A stretch of DNA of 64,000 bases from positions 4,131,026 through 4,195,025 of the forward strand of contig NZ_CP113797.1 of NCBI RefSeq assembly GCF_026802175.1, in the 5' to 3' direction. Shown piece by piece: positions 1 to 9,056 of the stretch; the stretch's first letter is position 1; the number at the start of each line of letters is the position of its first letter. A program made the translations under genes and the position numbers. The DNA comes from Thermocoleostomius sinensis A174. GTDB lineage: Bacteria; Cyanobacteriota; Cyanobacteriia; Elainellales; Elainellaceae. The notes under the pieces were generated by a model. That model was not told the origin of the DNA. It was given only the letters and a program-made list of their open reading frames with translations, and made no database searches.

Positions 1-632
1 ATAGTACCAAAGACCGCATGTTGGCGCTGGCGTCGCTGCGCAACGTACCGGCTGAAGCGGCTGTGCCGCTAATTAAAAAAGTTTTAGACGACGAAAGCTT
101 GCAAATTCGATCGATGGCTGTGTTTGCGTTGGGATTAAAACCAACCGAGGAATGTTTTTCAATTCTGGTGAAGTTACTGGAAACCGATCCTGATTATGGC
201 ATTCGGGCCGATGCTGCTGGAGCGTTGGGATATTTGGAAGATCTGCGAGCGTTCGAGCCGTTAGTTCGGGCTTTTTATGAAGATACCGATTGGTTGGTGC
301 GCTTTAGTGCGGCTGTGGCATTGGGTAATCTCAAAGATCCGCGGGCGCGAGATGTGTTGATTCGGGCCCTAGAGAGTGAGGAAGTAGTGCTTCATCAAGC
401 GGCGATCGCGGCCATTGGTGAAATTCGAGATGTGACGGCGGTCGATCAGATTTTGCGGTTTGCCCAATCCGACGATTGGTTAGTGCGGCAACGCCTTGCA
501 GAAGCCCTAGGACAATTGCCTACAGAAAAGAGTGTTTCCGCTCTTAAGTATTTGGAGAAAGACAGCCACGCTCACGTTTCTACTGCGGCGACCCTTTCTT
601 TGAAAAAGTTAGAGGAAAGTGGATGGCGTTAA
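1..632 (+). CDS. HEAT-repeat protein, 5' partial
   Basis: The reading frame is open from the first bases of the window, so the ATG at 18 is probably internal and the true start lies upstream. The visible ~210 residues are a run of about six HEAT/PBS-lyase-type helical repeats of ~31 residues, each with the pattern 'D..P.VR..AA.ALG' (for example around residues 60-72 and 92-105). Such alpha-solenoids are protein-interaction scaffolds. In cyanobacteria they include phycobilin lyase subunits (CpcE/F) and NblB-like proteins, but nothing here separates those from generic HEAT proteins. It is followed by a clear terminator at 704-738. Family call is firm; function is unknown. Confidence 0.8.
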   Translation, partial: STKDRMLALASLRNVPAEAAVPLIKKVLDDESLQIRSMAVFALGLKPTEECFSILVKLLETDPDYGIRADAAGALGYLEDLRAFEPLVRAFYEDTDWLVRFSAAVALGNLKDPRARDVLIRALESEEVVLHQAAIAAIGEIRDVTAVDQILRFAQSDDWLVRQRLAEALGQLPTEKSVSALKYLEKDSHAHVSTAATLSLKKLEESGWR

Positions 633-949
633 AAAGCGATTGAGGAGGCCATTAGCCAACGGCTCACCTGAACTTTGTATCTGTTAATGTCATCTGTTAA
701 TGTCCCTGGTGAACCCCACACATCACCGGGGGCTTTTTGTAATTTCGCCACACCAAGGGAGCATGGACGGCTAAGTCTTGAAAAAGATGAACAAAAGCTT
801 AAATCTTTTGCGATGAAAAAGAAAACACATCCCCCTTGTCCTCAGAATGAAACAATAGCGATTGCAGCTTCACATAGCCACAGAGCAGAGAACTGAATCA
901 ATCCATTACTTTACGGTTCTTTGCAATAAAACAACATTGGGAGATTACG
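633..949. other. Spacer between HEAT gene and nag operon
   Basis: Holds the terminator at 704-738. A 13-bp direct repeat (ATCTGTTAATGTC) lies just before it at about 679-704. The remaining ~200 bp upstream of the first nag gene should hold the operon promoter, but I see no convincing operator palindrome. Short ORFs here overlap the terminator or the nag start and are not credible. Confidence 0.5.
704..738 (+). terminator. Rho-independent terminator after HEAT-repeat gene
   Basis: A 9-bp stem (CCCTGGTGA at 704-712 with TCACCGGGG at 723-731, one G-T pair) closes a 10-nt loop and is followed by TTTTT at 734-738. It separates the HEAT-repeat gene from the nag operon. Confidence 0.75.
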
Positions 950-3514
950 ATGACGTACACAGCTACATCGGTTCAGCCCGGTACAGGTGTGCTTTTAACA
1001 GCCCCACTGTCTGGAAAATTGGTGCCGATCGAACAGGTGCCTGATCCAGTCTTTGCCCAAAAAATGGTCGGAGATGGCATCTCCATTGATCCGGTTAGTC
1101 AAAGTTTGCTTGCTCCATGTGACGGTGAAGTCATTCAGTTGCATCCGTCCCATCATGCCATCACCCTTAAAACAGCGAATGATTTAGAAGTGTTGATGCA
1201 TATTGGCTTGGATACCGTGACGCTACGGGGTGAAGGCTTTACGCCTAAGGTGAAAGTTGGTGATCAAGTGCAGATGGGCGATCGGTTAATTGATTTTGAT
1301 GCCGATTATGTGGCACTAAATGCCAAAAGCTTGTTAACGCAAATTGTCATTACCAACAGCGAGCAAGTCACCACGTTCATACCGCGATCGGGCAATGTTA
1401 CCGCTGGGCGCGATCCGGTGTTGGAGTTAGCCTTTGCGGGTACAGAGGCAACGGCTCCGGCAACCGACAACCATGATGTGGCTACATCCGAAGCGATCGT
1501 TATTCCTAATCCAACGGGACTTCATGCTCGACCAGCCGCAGTCTTAGCCAATTTAGCGAAGAAGTACAAATCTGATATTCGCTTGAAATATGGCGACAAG
1601 AAGACCAATGTGCGCAGCGTTGTTGGAGTGATGGGGTTGTCGATCGACAAGGGTGACACTGTATCCCTAGAAGCAACTGGGCCAGATGCGGCGGCGGCCA
1701 TTGCAGAGTTGACCGAAGCATTGCGATCGGGGTTAGGTGAAGCTGGGGTAACTCCTGTGGCCACAACGACCAGCCAAGCAGCGGCAGATGTGTCTGCTCC
1801 ACCTCCTCGACCGCGATCGGACGATCCCAATTTAGTGTTGGGGGTGGCGGCCTCTCCTGGGGTGGCGGTGGGCTATTTGCATCGGGTACAACAACAGGAC
1901 ATTGCCGTTACCGAACAGTCCGACAATCCTGCTGCTGAACGCCGTCGCCTTGAGCAAGCGATCGCCCAGGCAAAGCTGGAAATTGAAGCGCTACGGGCCA
2001 AGGTGCATGGGCAGGGCAATCCGCAAAAGGCGGCAATTTTCTCGGCCCATCAGGAATTGCTGGAAGACCCTGAACTGGTAGATGCAACCATGCAGGCGAT
2101 TGATCACGGCAAGAGTGCAGCCTATGCTTGGAAGCGAACCTATAGCGAGCAAGCCGATCAACTCGCGAGGTTGACAAACGAACTGCTGGCGCAACGGGCG
2201 AATGACTTACGCGATGTAGGGGGGCGAGTGCTGCGAATTCTCACTGGCGTCAGCACTGAGACGACCCACTATCCGGAAAACACCATTTTGGCCGCCGAAG
2301 ATCTGACGCCCTCGGATATGGCCACGCTCGATCGCTCTAAGGTGGTGGGCTTTTGTACGGTGGCTGGTGGCGCGACCTCCCATGTGGCGATTCTGGCTCG
2401 ATCGATGGACATTCCTGCCATTGCTGGGTCAGAGCCGCGCGTGCTGGAACTATCCAACGGTACACCTGTGATTTTAGATGGCAGCAAGGGCACCCTGCGG
2501 CTGCATCCATCCTCCGACGAAATGGAGCGGGTCAAGCAACGCCTGGTGCGCATCAAAGCTAAGCGCGAGCGGGATTTTGCCAGCAAAGATCAGCCTGCGA
2601 TGACGATTGATGGCCATCGCATGGAAATAGTTGCCAATATTGGCAATGTCGAAGATGCCAAACAAGCCGTAGCATTGGGTGGCGAAGGTGTCGGGCTATT
2701 GCGATCGGAGTTTGTGTTTATGGAGCGATCAGCGGCCCCCACCGAAGAGGAACAGACCGATATTTACTCGGCGGTGGCGCAGATCCTGGGACCGGAACGC
2801 CCGTTGATCATTCGAACTTTAGATGTAGGCGGCGATAAACCCCTGCCCTATTTACCAATGCCCCATGAAGAAAATCCCTTCCTAGGGGAACGCGGGGTGC
2901 GGATTGGCTTCGATCGCCCGGAAATTTTACGCACTCAGCTACGCGCCATTTTGCGATCGTCTGGCTTGGGCAATGTCCGCGTCATGTTCCCGATGATCGC
3001 TCGTTTAGAGGAATTCCGCATGGCCAAAGGCATGTTAGAAGAAGAACGCCAAAAGCTGGGCGTTGCGCCTATTCCCGTCGGCATTATGGTAGAAGTGCCA
3101 TCGGCGGCGGTGATCGCCAATCAATTTGCCAAAGAAGCCGACTTTTTCTCGGTGGGAACCAACGATCTGACCCAATATACCCTGGCTATGGATCGGGGGC
3201 ATCCTAAACTCGCTCCTTACTGCGATGGACTTGATCCAGCCGTGCTCTCGCTAATTGGCATGGCGGCAAAGGCAGCTAATCAACAGGGCAAATGGTGTGG
3301 CATCTGTGGTGGCATTGGTAGTGATCCGCAAGCAGTGCCGCTGTTAATTGGGTTAGGCGTCAAAGAACTCAGTGTCAGTATTCCTACCATTCCCAGCGTC
3401 AAGGCCCAAGTGCGCGATTTGAGTTATGCAGAGTGTCAACGCTTGGCAGCCCAAGCCCTTGCTGCCGACACAGCCGCCGATGTGCGCAATTTGAGTCCAC
3501 TCGCTGAGGAATAA
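950..3514 (+). CDS. nagF: PTS EIIA(Glc/Nag)-HPr-EI fusion protein
   Basis: This 854-residue protein combines the soluble phosphorelay of a sugar PTS. Phosphate would pass from PEP to EI, HPr, EIIA and then the membrane EIIB. Residues ~10-160 are a glucose-type EIIA with His69 and catalytic His84 (LMHIGLDTV). Residues ~182-265 are HPr with His192 (TGLHARPAA) and a serine in the regulatory position ([10 protein letters not shown]). An Ala/Pro-rich linker follows, then EI from ~294, with phospho-histidine His478 (GGATSHVAI), the PEP-site motif [11 protein letters not shown] and the C-terminal Cys motif CGICGG. Domain order and size match the NagF proteins of Pseudomonas-type GlcNAc PTS. Upstream sequence reads gattacgATG without a strong SD. 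It is the first gene of the operon, 22 bp before nagB. CGATCG sites are frequent, so it is not compositionally foreign. The PTS family is certain; GlcNAc specificity is inferred from neighbours. Confidence 0.93.
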   Translation: MTYTATSVQPGTGVLLTAPLSGKLVPIEQVPDPVFAQKMVGDGISIDPVSQSLLAPCDGEVIQLHPSHHAITLKTANDLEVLMHIGLDTVTLRGEGFTPKVKVGDQVQMGDRLIDFDADYVALNAKSLLTQIVITNSEQVTTFIPRSGNVTAGRDPVLELAFAGTEATAPATDNHDVATSEAIVIPNPTGLHARPAAVLANLAKKYKSDIRLKYGDKKTNVRSVVGVMGLSIDKGDTVSLEATGPDAAAAIAELTEALRSGLGEAGVTPVATTTSQAAADVSAPPPRPRSDDPNLVLGVAASPGVAVGYLHRVQQQDIAVTEQSDNPAAERRRLEQAIAQAKLEIEALRAKVHGQGNPQKAAIFSAHQELLEDPELVDATMQAIDHGKSAAYAWKRTYSEQADQLARLTNELLAQRANDLRDVGGRVLRILTGVSTETTHYPENTILAAEDLTPSDMATLDRSKVVGFCTVAGGATSHVAILARSMDIPAIAGSEPRVLELSNGTPVILDGSKGTLRLHPSSDEMERVKQRLVRIKAKRERDFASKDQPAMTIDGHRMEIVANIGNVEDAKQAVALGGEGVGLLRSEFVFMERSAAPTEEEQTDIYSAVAQILGPERPLIIRTLDVGGDKPLPYLPMPHEENPFLGERGVRIGFDRPEILRTQLRAILRSSGLGNVRVMFPMIARLEEFRMAKGMLEEERQKLGVAPIPVGIMVEVPSAAVIANQFAKEADFFSVGTNDLTQYTLAMDRGHPKLAPYCDGLDPAVLSLIGMAAKAANQQGKWCGICGGIGSDPQAVPLLIGLGVKELSVSIPTIPSVKAQVRDLSYAECQRLAAQALAADTAADVRNLSPLAEE

Positions 3515-3536
3515 CCGGGAACTACTGGGAACCACC

Positions 3537-4352
3537 ATGCGGCTAATTGTTTGCGAAAAAGAGATTGCACCCTGGGCAGCGAGGTATATCAAACAGCGGA
3601 TCGAAGACTTTGCTCCCACGAGCGATCGACCCTTTGTATTGGGGTTACCGACGGGCAGCACTCCATTGAAGCTATATCAAAAATTGATTGAGTTTCATCA
3701 GCAGGGCTTGAGTTTTAAGCATGTGGTGACGTTCAATATGGACGAGTATGTGGGGCTACCAGAAGATCATCCGCAAAGCTATCACACCTACATGCATCAA
3801 CATCTGTTTGACCACGTTGATATTCCCCGCGAAAACATTCACATCTTGAACGGCAACGCCCCCGATCTTGAAGCGGAATGTCAGCAGTACGAAGACCAAA
3901 TCAAGGCATTTGGTGGTGTTGAATTATTCGTGGGCGGTGTGGGTGAAGACGGCCACATTGCCTTCAACGAACCAGGTTCTTCGTTGCAATCGCGCACCCG
4001 TGTCAAACCCTTGACTTACAGCACCCGCCTAGCTAACGCTCGCTTTTTTGACAACGATTTAGAAAAAGTACCCAAACTGGCCCTTACCGTTGGCGTTGGC
4101 ACAATCATGGACGCCCGCGAAGTCATGATTCTGGTACAGGGATTTCACAAATCGATCGCCCTTGCCCACGCGATCGAAGCAGGGATTAACCACATGTGGA
4201 CTATTTCAGCCTTGCAACTGCATCCGCACAGCATCGTAGTCTGCGACGAAGACGCCACCATGGAACTCAAAATTAAAACCGTGAAATACTTCAAACAACT
4301 AGAACAAGAAATGCCGACGTTGAGGGAATCGGAAATCGGAAATCGAGAATAA
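3537..4352 (+). CDS. nagB: Glucosamine-6-phosphate deaminase
   Basis: Converts glucosamine-6-phosphate to fructose-6-phosphate and ammonium, the last step of GlcNAc catabolism. At 271 residues it matches the bacterial family (~266). Visible motifs are the phosphate loop [10 protein letters not shown] (38-47), NMDEYVGL with Asp69, and [12 protein letters not shown] with Asp138, His140 and Glu145, the catalytic base/proton relay region. It starts 22 bp after the PTS fusion gene and is clearly cotranscribed. The last eight codons (ESEIGNRE) are written in a GGAATCGGAAATC purine repeat that continues the dispersed repeat family seen elsewhere in the window, so the C-terminus may be a repeat-derived extension. 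Product call is very secure. Confidence 0.95.
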   Translation: MRLIVCEKEIAPWAARYIKQRIEDFAPTSDRPFVLGLPTGSTPLKLYQKLIEFHQQGLSFKHVVTFNMDEYVGLPEDHPQSYHTYMHQHLFDHVDIPRENIHILNGNAPDLEAECQQYEDQIKAFGGVELFVGGVGEDGHIAFNEPGSSLQSRTRVKPLTYSTRLANARFFDNDLEKVPKLALTVGVGTIMDAREVMILVQGFHKSIALAHAIEAGINHMWTISALQLHPHSIVVCDEDATMELKIKTVKYFKQLEQEMPTLRESEIGNRE

Positions 4353-4472
4353 CGCCATTGCCCTTTTCTCCGACCCTGTTCCTACCAGTGAGAGCAGAGA
4401 GACAGAAAAGGGGGCAATCTCCTTTCTCAAACCCACTCCCCACTCCTGATTCCCGACACCCCACTTCCTGCC
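4353..4472. repeat. Purine/pyrimidine dispersed repeat, nagB-nagA spacer
   Basis: A short 120-bp spacer inside the operon. Its middle (about 4368-4432, with 'gaccctgttcc' and 'gtgagagcag') resembles the repeat at 19533-19640. The pyrimidine-rich run toward nagA mirrors the purine-rich end of nagB, so the RNA could fold over the nagA start. Confidence 0.5.
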
Positions 4473-5660
4473 ATGTACGCTCTAACTAACTGCACCCTCT
4501 ACACCGGACACCAAATCCTCACCGATCGCGCCCTTCTGATCGAGGGTTCGCGGATTGTTGAGATTGTCCCACAGGCACACCTGCTGCCTGATTGGACAAT
4601 TAATCAGACAATCGATCAAACGATCGATTTGGCAGGAAACTCGGTTGCACCAGGATTCATTGATTTGCAACTAAATGGCTGTGGTGGGGTCATGTTCAAC
4701 GACTGCATTACGGCCGCGACGCTGGAGACAATGCATTACACCAACCTGAAATCAGGAACAACGAGCTTTCTGCCGACGTTGATTACCACATCAGATCACG
4801 AGATGCAGGTCGCGTTGGAATTGGTGCGGCACTATCGTCAACACCATCCCCATCGGGTACTGGGGCTGCACTTGGAGGGACCCTATCTCAATCCCAAACG
4901 CAAGGGTATTCACAACGAGTCCTATATTCGTCCACCCGATCGCACCATGCTCCAGCACATTGCTGAGTATGGACGCGAGACGGTCAAGCTAGTGACGTTG
5001 GCTCCCGAACAAGCACAACCGGATGAAATTCGGCTGCTAACTGAGGCGGGAATTGTGGTATCGGGCGGACATACAGATGCCACCTATGAGCAGGCGATCG
5101 CCGGATTTGAGGCAGGGGTGAGCATGGTGACTCACCTATTCAACGCCATGACGCCGTGGTTGGGGCGCAGTCCGGGCATGGTGGGGGCGGTATTTAGTCG
5201 CGGTGATATTTACGCTGGCATCATTGCCGACGGCTTTCATGTTCATTATGAGTCGATTCGGTTGGCGCACTGCATTCTCCAGGACAGACTGATTCTGGTG
5301 ACGGATGCAACCCCTCCCGTGGGGACGAATATGCCTGCCTTCTGGATTGGCGGACAGGAGGTGTTTTACCAAAACGGTAAGTGTGTGTCAGCCGATGGCA
5401 CATTGGGCGGCTCGGCGCTCACCTTAATCGAAGCGGTTGCAAACTGTGTGCGCTATGTGGGGATTCCGCTACCGGAAGCACTGCGGATGGCGACACTCTA
5501 TCCCGCTAGGGCGATCGGCGTGGATAACATCCTGGGACAGATCGCTCCAGGATATGTGGCTAACTTGGTGATTTTCGATGCCAATTTCCAGATTCAGGGC
5601 CTGGTGCAGGCGGGGCAATATACCGCCGATTGTGCCTCTGTGTTGTCTAACTGTTCCTGA
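4473..5660 (+). CDS. nagA: N-acetylglucosamine-6-phosphate deacetylase
   Basis: Amidohydrolase that removes acetate from GlcNAc-6-phosphate, the product of the PTS permease, to feed NagB. The 395-residue protein has APGFIDLQLNGCGG near residue 60, the metal/substrate motif HLEGPYLNPKRKG (~133-145), GHTDATYEQA (~194), HLFNAM (~216), DGFHVH and the catalytic aspartate in LVTDATPPVG (~273). Length is slightly above the E. coli enzyme (382). No SD is obvious because the upstream 20 bp are pyrimidine-rich repeat sequence. It lies between nagB and the permease and is part of the same operon. Confidence 0.95.
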   Translation: MYALTNCTLYTGHQILTDRALLIEGSRIVEIVPQAHLLPDWTINQTIDQTIDLAGNSVAPGFIDLQLNGCGGVMFNDCITAATLETMHYTNLKSGTTSFLPTLITTSDHEMQVALELVRHYRQHHPHRVLGLHLEGPYLNPKRKGIHNESYIRPPDRTMLQHIAEYGRETVKLVTLAPEQAQPDEIRLLTEAGIVVSGGHTDATYEQAIAGFEAGVSMVTHLFNAMTPWLGRSPGMVGAVFSRGDIYAGIIADGFHVHYESIRLAHCILQDRLILVTDATPPVGTNMPAFWIGGQEVFYQNGKCVSADGTLGGSALTLIEAVANCVRYVGIPLPEALRMATLYPARAIGVDNILGQIAPGYVANLVIFDANFQIQGLVQAGQYTADCASVLSNCS

Positions 5661-5733
5661 CTTCCTTCGTTTATCTGTTCTAAAGGTTGATATTAGCTTG
5701 TGATCTAAATCCATTACTTCACTGTGACTCCTT

Positions 5734-7608
5734 ATGTGGAAAAAAGCATTTGCTATCTTGCAACAGCTTGGAAAAGCGTTAATGCTGCCGGTTTCAGTAC
5801 TGCCCGTAGCGGGGTTGCTGCTGGGACTGGGCAGTGCTCGTCTCATTGAGATTGAAAACCTGCAAAAAGGAATCATTCAAACGGCTAAATTTGGATTTAT
5901 TCCAGACTGGCTGGCCAGCATCATGAAAGCGTCGGGGGATGCCATCTTTGGCAATTTGGCCATCATTTTTGCCATTGCCGTGACGATCGGCTTTACGGGC
6001 AATGATGGGGCCTCGGCGGTGGCGGTAATTGTCGGCTATGTGGTGTTTCTGGCAACAATCGGGGCTGCGTCAACAGGTTTGTTTGGCGTTGATCCAGACA
6101 GCCTCAAATCTGTGATGGGCATCAGCACACTGGATACGGGGGTGTTCGGCGGCTTAATCATGGGTGGTATTGCGGCCTACCTATTCAACCGCTTTTTTCG
6201 GGTCAAACTGCCGCAATATCTGGGCTTCTTTGCAGGTAAGCGATCGGTCCCCATTCTCACGGCGCTAGCCGCCATTGTGGTAGGAACGCTGATGAGTATC
6301 ATCTGGCCGCCAATCGGCAATGGCATTGATGCCTTCGCCAATGCAGCCGCAGCAGGAGACAACACGGCAACAACGGCGGCTATCTACGGTGTCATTGAAC
6401 GCTTGCTGTTACCGTTTGGATTACACCACATTTGGAACGTTCCTTTCTTCTTCCAAATTGGTTCCTTTACCGATCCGATTACGGGCGATGTTGTCCGAGG
6501 GGATATCAACCGCTTCTTTGCGGGCGACACTACAGCCGGAATTTTGGGTGGTGCGTATTGGTTCAAGATGTTTGGCTTGCCAGCAGCGGCGATCGCCATG
6601 TGGCGGGCAGCTTATCCTCAGAATCGAGCCAAAGTTAGCGGGTTACTGCTATCGGCTGCGTTCACTTCATTCTTAACCGGTATCACCGAACCGATCGAAT
6701 TTTCCTTCATGTTTGTCGCCCTCCCGCTTTATTTCATACATGCAGCGATCGCCGGAGTCTGTCAGTGGCTATTCCAAACATTGGGCGGCAAAATGGGCTT
6801 CACCTTTTCTCAAGGTGGCATTGATTTCCTGTTGTTTAGCGGCTTGCCCAATGCTCAACGCACTTGGCTCATTCCCTTGTTGGGGCTGCTGGTGTTTGCG
6901 CCGCTTTACTATGCCATTTTCTACATTGCCATCCGACGATTCGACTTCAAAACCCCAGGACGCGAAGAAGAAACAGGCGATGCGGTAGTCGGCCCTGGCG
7001 GCGACTCAGAACTTTCCCGCGAATTGGTACGAGCGTTTGGTGGACGTGGCAACATCGCCAACCTAGATGCCTGTATTACGCGCCTACGGGTCGGTGTCAA
7101 TGACAAAAGCCGCGTCAGTAAAGAACGCTTGAAACAATTAGGGGCAACGGGTGTTCTGGAAGTGGGCAATAGCGTCCAGGCTATCTTTGGGCCGCGATCG
7201 GAAAACTTGAAAACTGACATGGCCGAATACTTGAAAACCGCCGGAGCCGAAGCCGATGAGGCCTATGCTCCCAGTGCAGTTGAGAGCGTCGCAGCAACCA
7301 ACGGAGCCGCCCGCGATGGAGTTGCAGATGGGGCCGTTGAGATTGCTGATGATCCAGACGCTACTCGGAAAGTGCAAGATATGATTATTGCGCTGGGTGG
7401 TCGCCGCAACATCCGCACTGTAGATATGGCAGCTTTAACTCGCTTGCGGTTACAGGTTGCAGACGATGCCAATGTGAATGAAGAAGCGCTGCGATCGGCG
7501 GGTGTGGATGGCATTATGCACTTGCCCGATCATCGCTATCATCTCATTGTTGGACTTCATGCTGACCAGTATGCCCAAGAGATGAAGAAGCAACTGGCAA
7601 ACGTCTAG
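5734..7608 (+). CDS. nagE: PTS N-acetylglucosamine permease EIIC-EIIB with a degenerate second EIIB
   Basis: This 624-residue membrane permease imports and phosphorylates the amino sugar. Residues 1-~405 are a glucose/GlcNAc-type EIIC with about ten hydrophobic segments, the [18 protein letters not shown] region (226-243) and the signature GITEPIEF (316-323). Residues ~424-502 are EIIB with phospho-acceptor Cys447 (DACITRLRV). After a ~40-residue Ala-rich linker comes a second EIIB-like domain (~543-622). It keeps the fold pattern ([25 protein letters not shown]), but the acceptor position is alanine (Ala567). No EIIA is fused, consistent with EIIA lying in the EI fusion protein. GlcNAc specificity is inferred from nagA/nagB; glucose specificity is the alternative. 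Confidence 0.92.
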   Translation: MWKKAFAILQQLGKALMLPVSVLPVAGLLLGLGSARLIEIENLQKGIIQTAKFGFIPDWLASIMKASGDAIFGNLAIIFAIAVTIGFTGNDGASAVAVIVGYVVFLATIGAASTGLFGVDPDSLKSVMGISTLDTGVFGGLIMGGIAAYLFNRFFRVKLPQYLGFFAGKRSVPILTALAAIVVGTLMSIIWPPIGNGIDAFANAAAAGDNTATTAAIYGVIERLLLPFGLHHIWNVPFFFQIGSFTDPITGDVVRGDINRFFAGDTTAGILGGAYWFKMFGLPAAAIAMWRAAYPQNRAKVSGLLLSAAFTSFLTGITEPIEFSFMFVALPLYFIHAAIAGVCQWLFQTLGGKMGFTFSQGGIDFLLFSGLPNAQRTWLIPLLGLLVFAPLYYAIFYIAIRRFDFKTPGREEETGDAVVGPGGDSELSRELVRAFGGRGNIANLDACITRLRVGVNDKSRVSKERLKQLGATGVLEVGNSVQAIFGPRSENLKTDMAEYLKTAGAEADEAYAPSAVESVAATNGAARDGVADGAVEIADDPDATRKVQDMIIALGGRRNIRTVDMAALTRLRLQVADDANVNEEALRSAGVDGIMHLPDHRYHLIVGLHADQYAQEMKKQLANV

Positions 7609-7623
7609 GTTTGGATCGCTGGT

Positions 7624-7650
7624 AGGGTAGGCACTGCCCACCCTATCTAT
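7624..7650 (+). repeat. Hairpin repeat after nag operon
   Basis: An imperfect hairpin (AGGGTAGGC...GCCCACCCT) follows the permease stop. No T-run follows, so a terminator role is uncertain. The 'GGTAGGGTAGGC' word recurs at about 61965 ('gtagggtaggcaggg'), which suggests a dispersed repeat. Confidence 0.4.
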
Positions 7651-7660
7651 CCAGGCACGG

Positions 7661-7993
7661 TCATCGCATGGGTTTTGGTCGTTTGCCTCCAATTGCTTGT
7701 TCAATAATAGAATAGAGTTTGGTTTGTTGACGATCCTGAACCGCAGGTAGCAACCGCCACTGAGCCACAGGTCGGGGAATGAAGGTAAGTAGCATCCACC
7801 ACTCCTCGTTTGTTTGAGAAACTCCCCAAGCGAACTGATCATCTAACTTTTGAACGGCGTATCCTTGGGCTAACAGCGCTTGAGCGATCGTCTCACCTTG
7901 TTGAGACAAGAGGACATCGTTGATTAAATCACTCGTTTCGTGACCGCTGATTTGGTCACTAGGAAAATATCTAATCAAGGGGCCGCCCTCCAT
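7661..7993 (-). CDS. Hypothetical protein (110 aa)
   Basis: I do not recognise this protein. The minus frame remains open up to 8122, but I prefer the ATG at 7993 (MEGGPLIRYFPSD). The longer version would overlap almost all of the well-supported 64-residue gene upstream, and its extra N-terminus is a basic, low-complexity stretch. The product is soluble, with a Trp-rich patch (NEEWWMLL) and a basic C-terminus. It overlaps the stop of the upstream gene by 23 bp, suggesting translational coupling, although no strong SD is visible. A frameshift joining the two genes into one ~170-residue protein is the main alternative. Confidence 0.5.
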   Translation of the reverse strand: MEGGPLIRYFPSDQISGHETSDLINDVLLSQQGETIAQALLAQGYAVQKLDDQFAWGVSQTNEEWWMLLTFIPRPVAQWRLLPAVQDRQQTKLYSIIEQAIGGKRPKPMR

Positions 7994-8165
7994 CGCCACA
8001 GTGCGCCACGTTTTTCCCTTGATACGTCGCCTTAAATTCAGCTTGCCGATAAATTTTCTGGAGTTGCCGAATAATGCGATCGGCCTCGGTTCTCGTCTTT
8101 GCAAACGCACAAATCTTGCCATTGCGCGTAATCCTCCAGGGGTGCTCTGGGTACTCTAATGCCAT
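7971..8165 (-). CDS. Hypothetical small protein (64 aa)
   Basis: A 64-residue protein of unknown function (starts MALEYPEHPWRITRNGK), with a Trp-containing N-terminus followed by a basic amphipathic helix (EADRIIRQLQKIYRQ). The start is supported by a strong SD, AAGGAG, nine nt before the ATG. Its last codons overlap the next gene on the same strand. Upstream, on the same transcript side, is an 18-bp perfect palindrome (8198-8215). Confidence 0.6.
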   Translation of the reverse strand: MALEYPEHPWRITRNGKICAFAKTRTEADRIIRQLQKIYRQAEFKATYQGKNVAHCGDGGRPLD

Positions 8166-8197
8166 ACAATAAACTCCTTAAGCATATTTGAAGAACG

Positions 8198-8221
8198 GGG
8201 GCGATCGATCGCCCCTTTTTT
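8198..8221 (+). terminator. HIP1-containing palindrome with T-run
   Basis: GGGGCGATCGATCGCCCC at 8198-8215 is a perfect 18-nt palindrome followed by six or more T on the plus strand, so it has the form of an intrinsic terminator. No plus-strand gene ends just upstream. On the minus strand it lies ~30 nt ahead of the 64-residue gene's start, so it may instead act in that leader or stop antisense transcription. Confidence 0.5.
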
Positions 8222-8506
8222 GTTGATTTGAACGCTTCTGTGATCTCAATCAGGGAACCACGGTGATCAAAGTCAGACTACAAGCGGGTTTTCGCCGCTA
8301 GTCACTATCAAGTACAGGCATTTTCTGAACAATCAGGGAAAATTGGCAAAGATTTCCTTAAAAACTTGACAAATTAGCAGATAAATGCGTTACGGCTTTA
8401 CAATCGCCTCGGCTCTGATTTAGCTCATCCTGCAACAGCCTAACGCTATAATTCTTTAACTCAGTGCAGAAGTAGTAACAATAGGATTTCTGAAGGAGCG
8501 TCAACA
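8222..8506. other. Spacer between divergent genes
   Basis: Together with the palindrome just before it, this forms a ~340-bp intergenic region between a minus-strand and a plus-strand gene. It should hold the promoter of the downstream membrane protein. I see no ORF, RNA gene or clear operator. Confidence 0.4.
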
Positions 8507-8965
8507 TTGGTCTCAGAATTCTTCTCTCTTTCATTGCAGACGGTCTTCAGTTTCTTGGCAACCTTGGGATTTGCTGTGCTATACAACGTTCCTTATAATG
8601 CCCTCTGGATTTGTGCGGCGATCGGTGCAGGTGGTTACTTGCTGCGTAGCGTTTTGGTTGATTTTGGTATAGCGATCGATGTCGCTACGTTTTTTGGTGC
8701 CCTGTTTGTAGGGTTGGTGGGCACTATTCCAGCCAGACGATTACGTCTACCAATGGTGCTGTTTGCCATCACTGGAATTATTTGTATGATTCCAGGAATT
8801 TCGGTGTACAAGATTTTAGTGTATTTCAATCAAGGTGACCTTTTAGGCGGGCTAGAGAGTGCGGTGCGAGCAGGATTTGGGGTGGGAGCCATTGCCACAG
8901 GAATTGGGGCCGCTCGCATTTTGACCGATCCAGAATGGGGGTTTGACCGCGATCGACCAACGTAG
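8507..8965 (+). CDS. YjjB/ThrE C-terminal-type membrane protein (DUF3815)
   Basis: A 152-residue integral membrane protein with four or five hydrophobic segments and the motif FLATLGFAVLYNVPYNAL at the N-terminus. This pattern and size fit the YjjB half (ThrE_2/DUF3815) of two-component threonine/serine or succinate exporters, which normally pair with a YjjP-type partner. No partner is adjacent here. The start is TTG at 8507, chosen because GGAG lies about ten nt upstream and the next in-frame alternatives would cut into the first membrane helix. Transport role is inferred from family resemblance only. Confidence 0.7.
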   Translation: MVSEFFSLSLQTVFSFLATLGFAVLYNVPYNALWICAAIGAGGYLLRSVLVDFGIAIDVATFFGALFVGLVGTIPARRLRLPMVLFAITGIICMIPGISVYKILVYFNQGDLLGGLESAVRAGFGVGAIATGIGAARILTDPEWGFDRDRPT

Positions 8966-9056
8966 CCAACTAGAGGACAAAGAGTTGGGCTACAAAAAAA
9001 TAAGAACGTTGCGCACTGCTTAAATGAAACGCACTGGACGCGTCAATACACTACAT

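Noticed and set aside
675-1044. Short plus-strand ORFs ahead of the PTS fusion gene
   Set aside because: They overlap a terminator and the real start of the EIIA-HPr-EI gene in other frames.
7994-8122. N-terminal extension of the 110-residue gene to 8122
   Set aside because: It would lie almost entirely over the well-supported 64-residue gene with an SD, and its composition is basic and unlike a protein domain.
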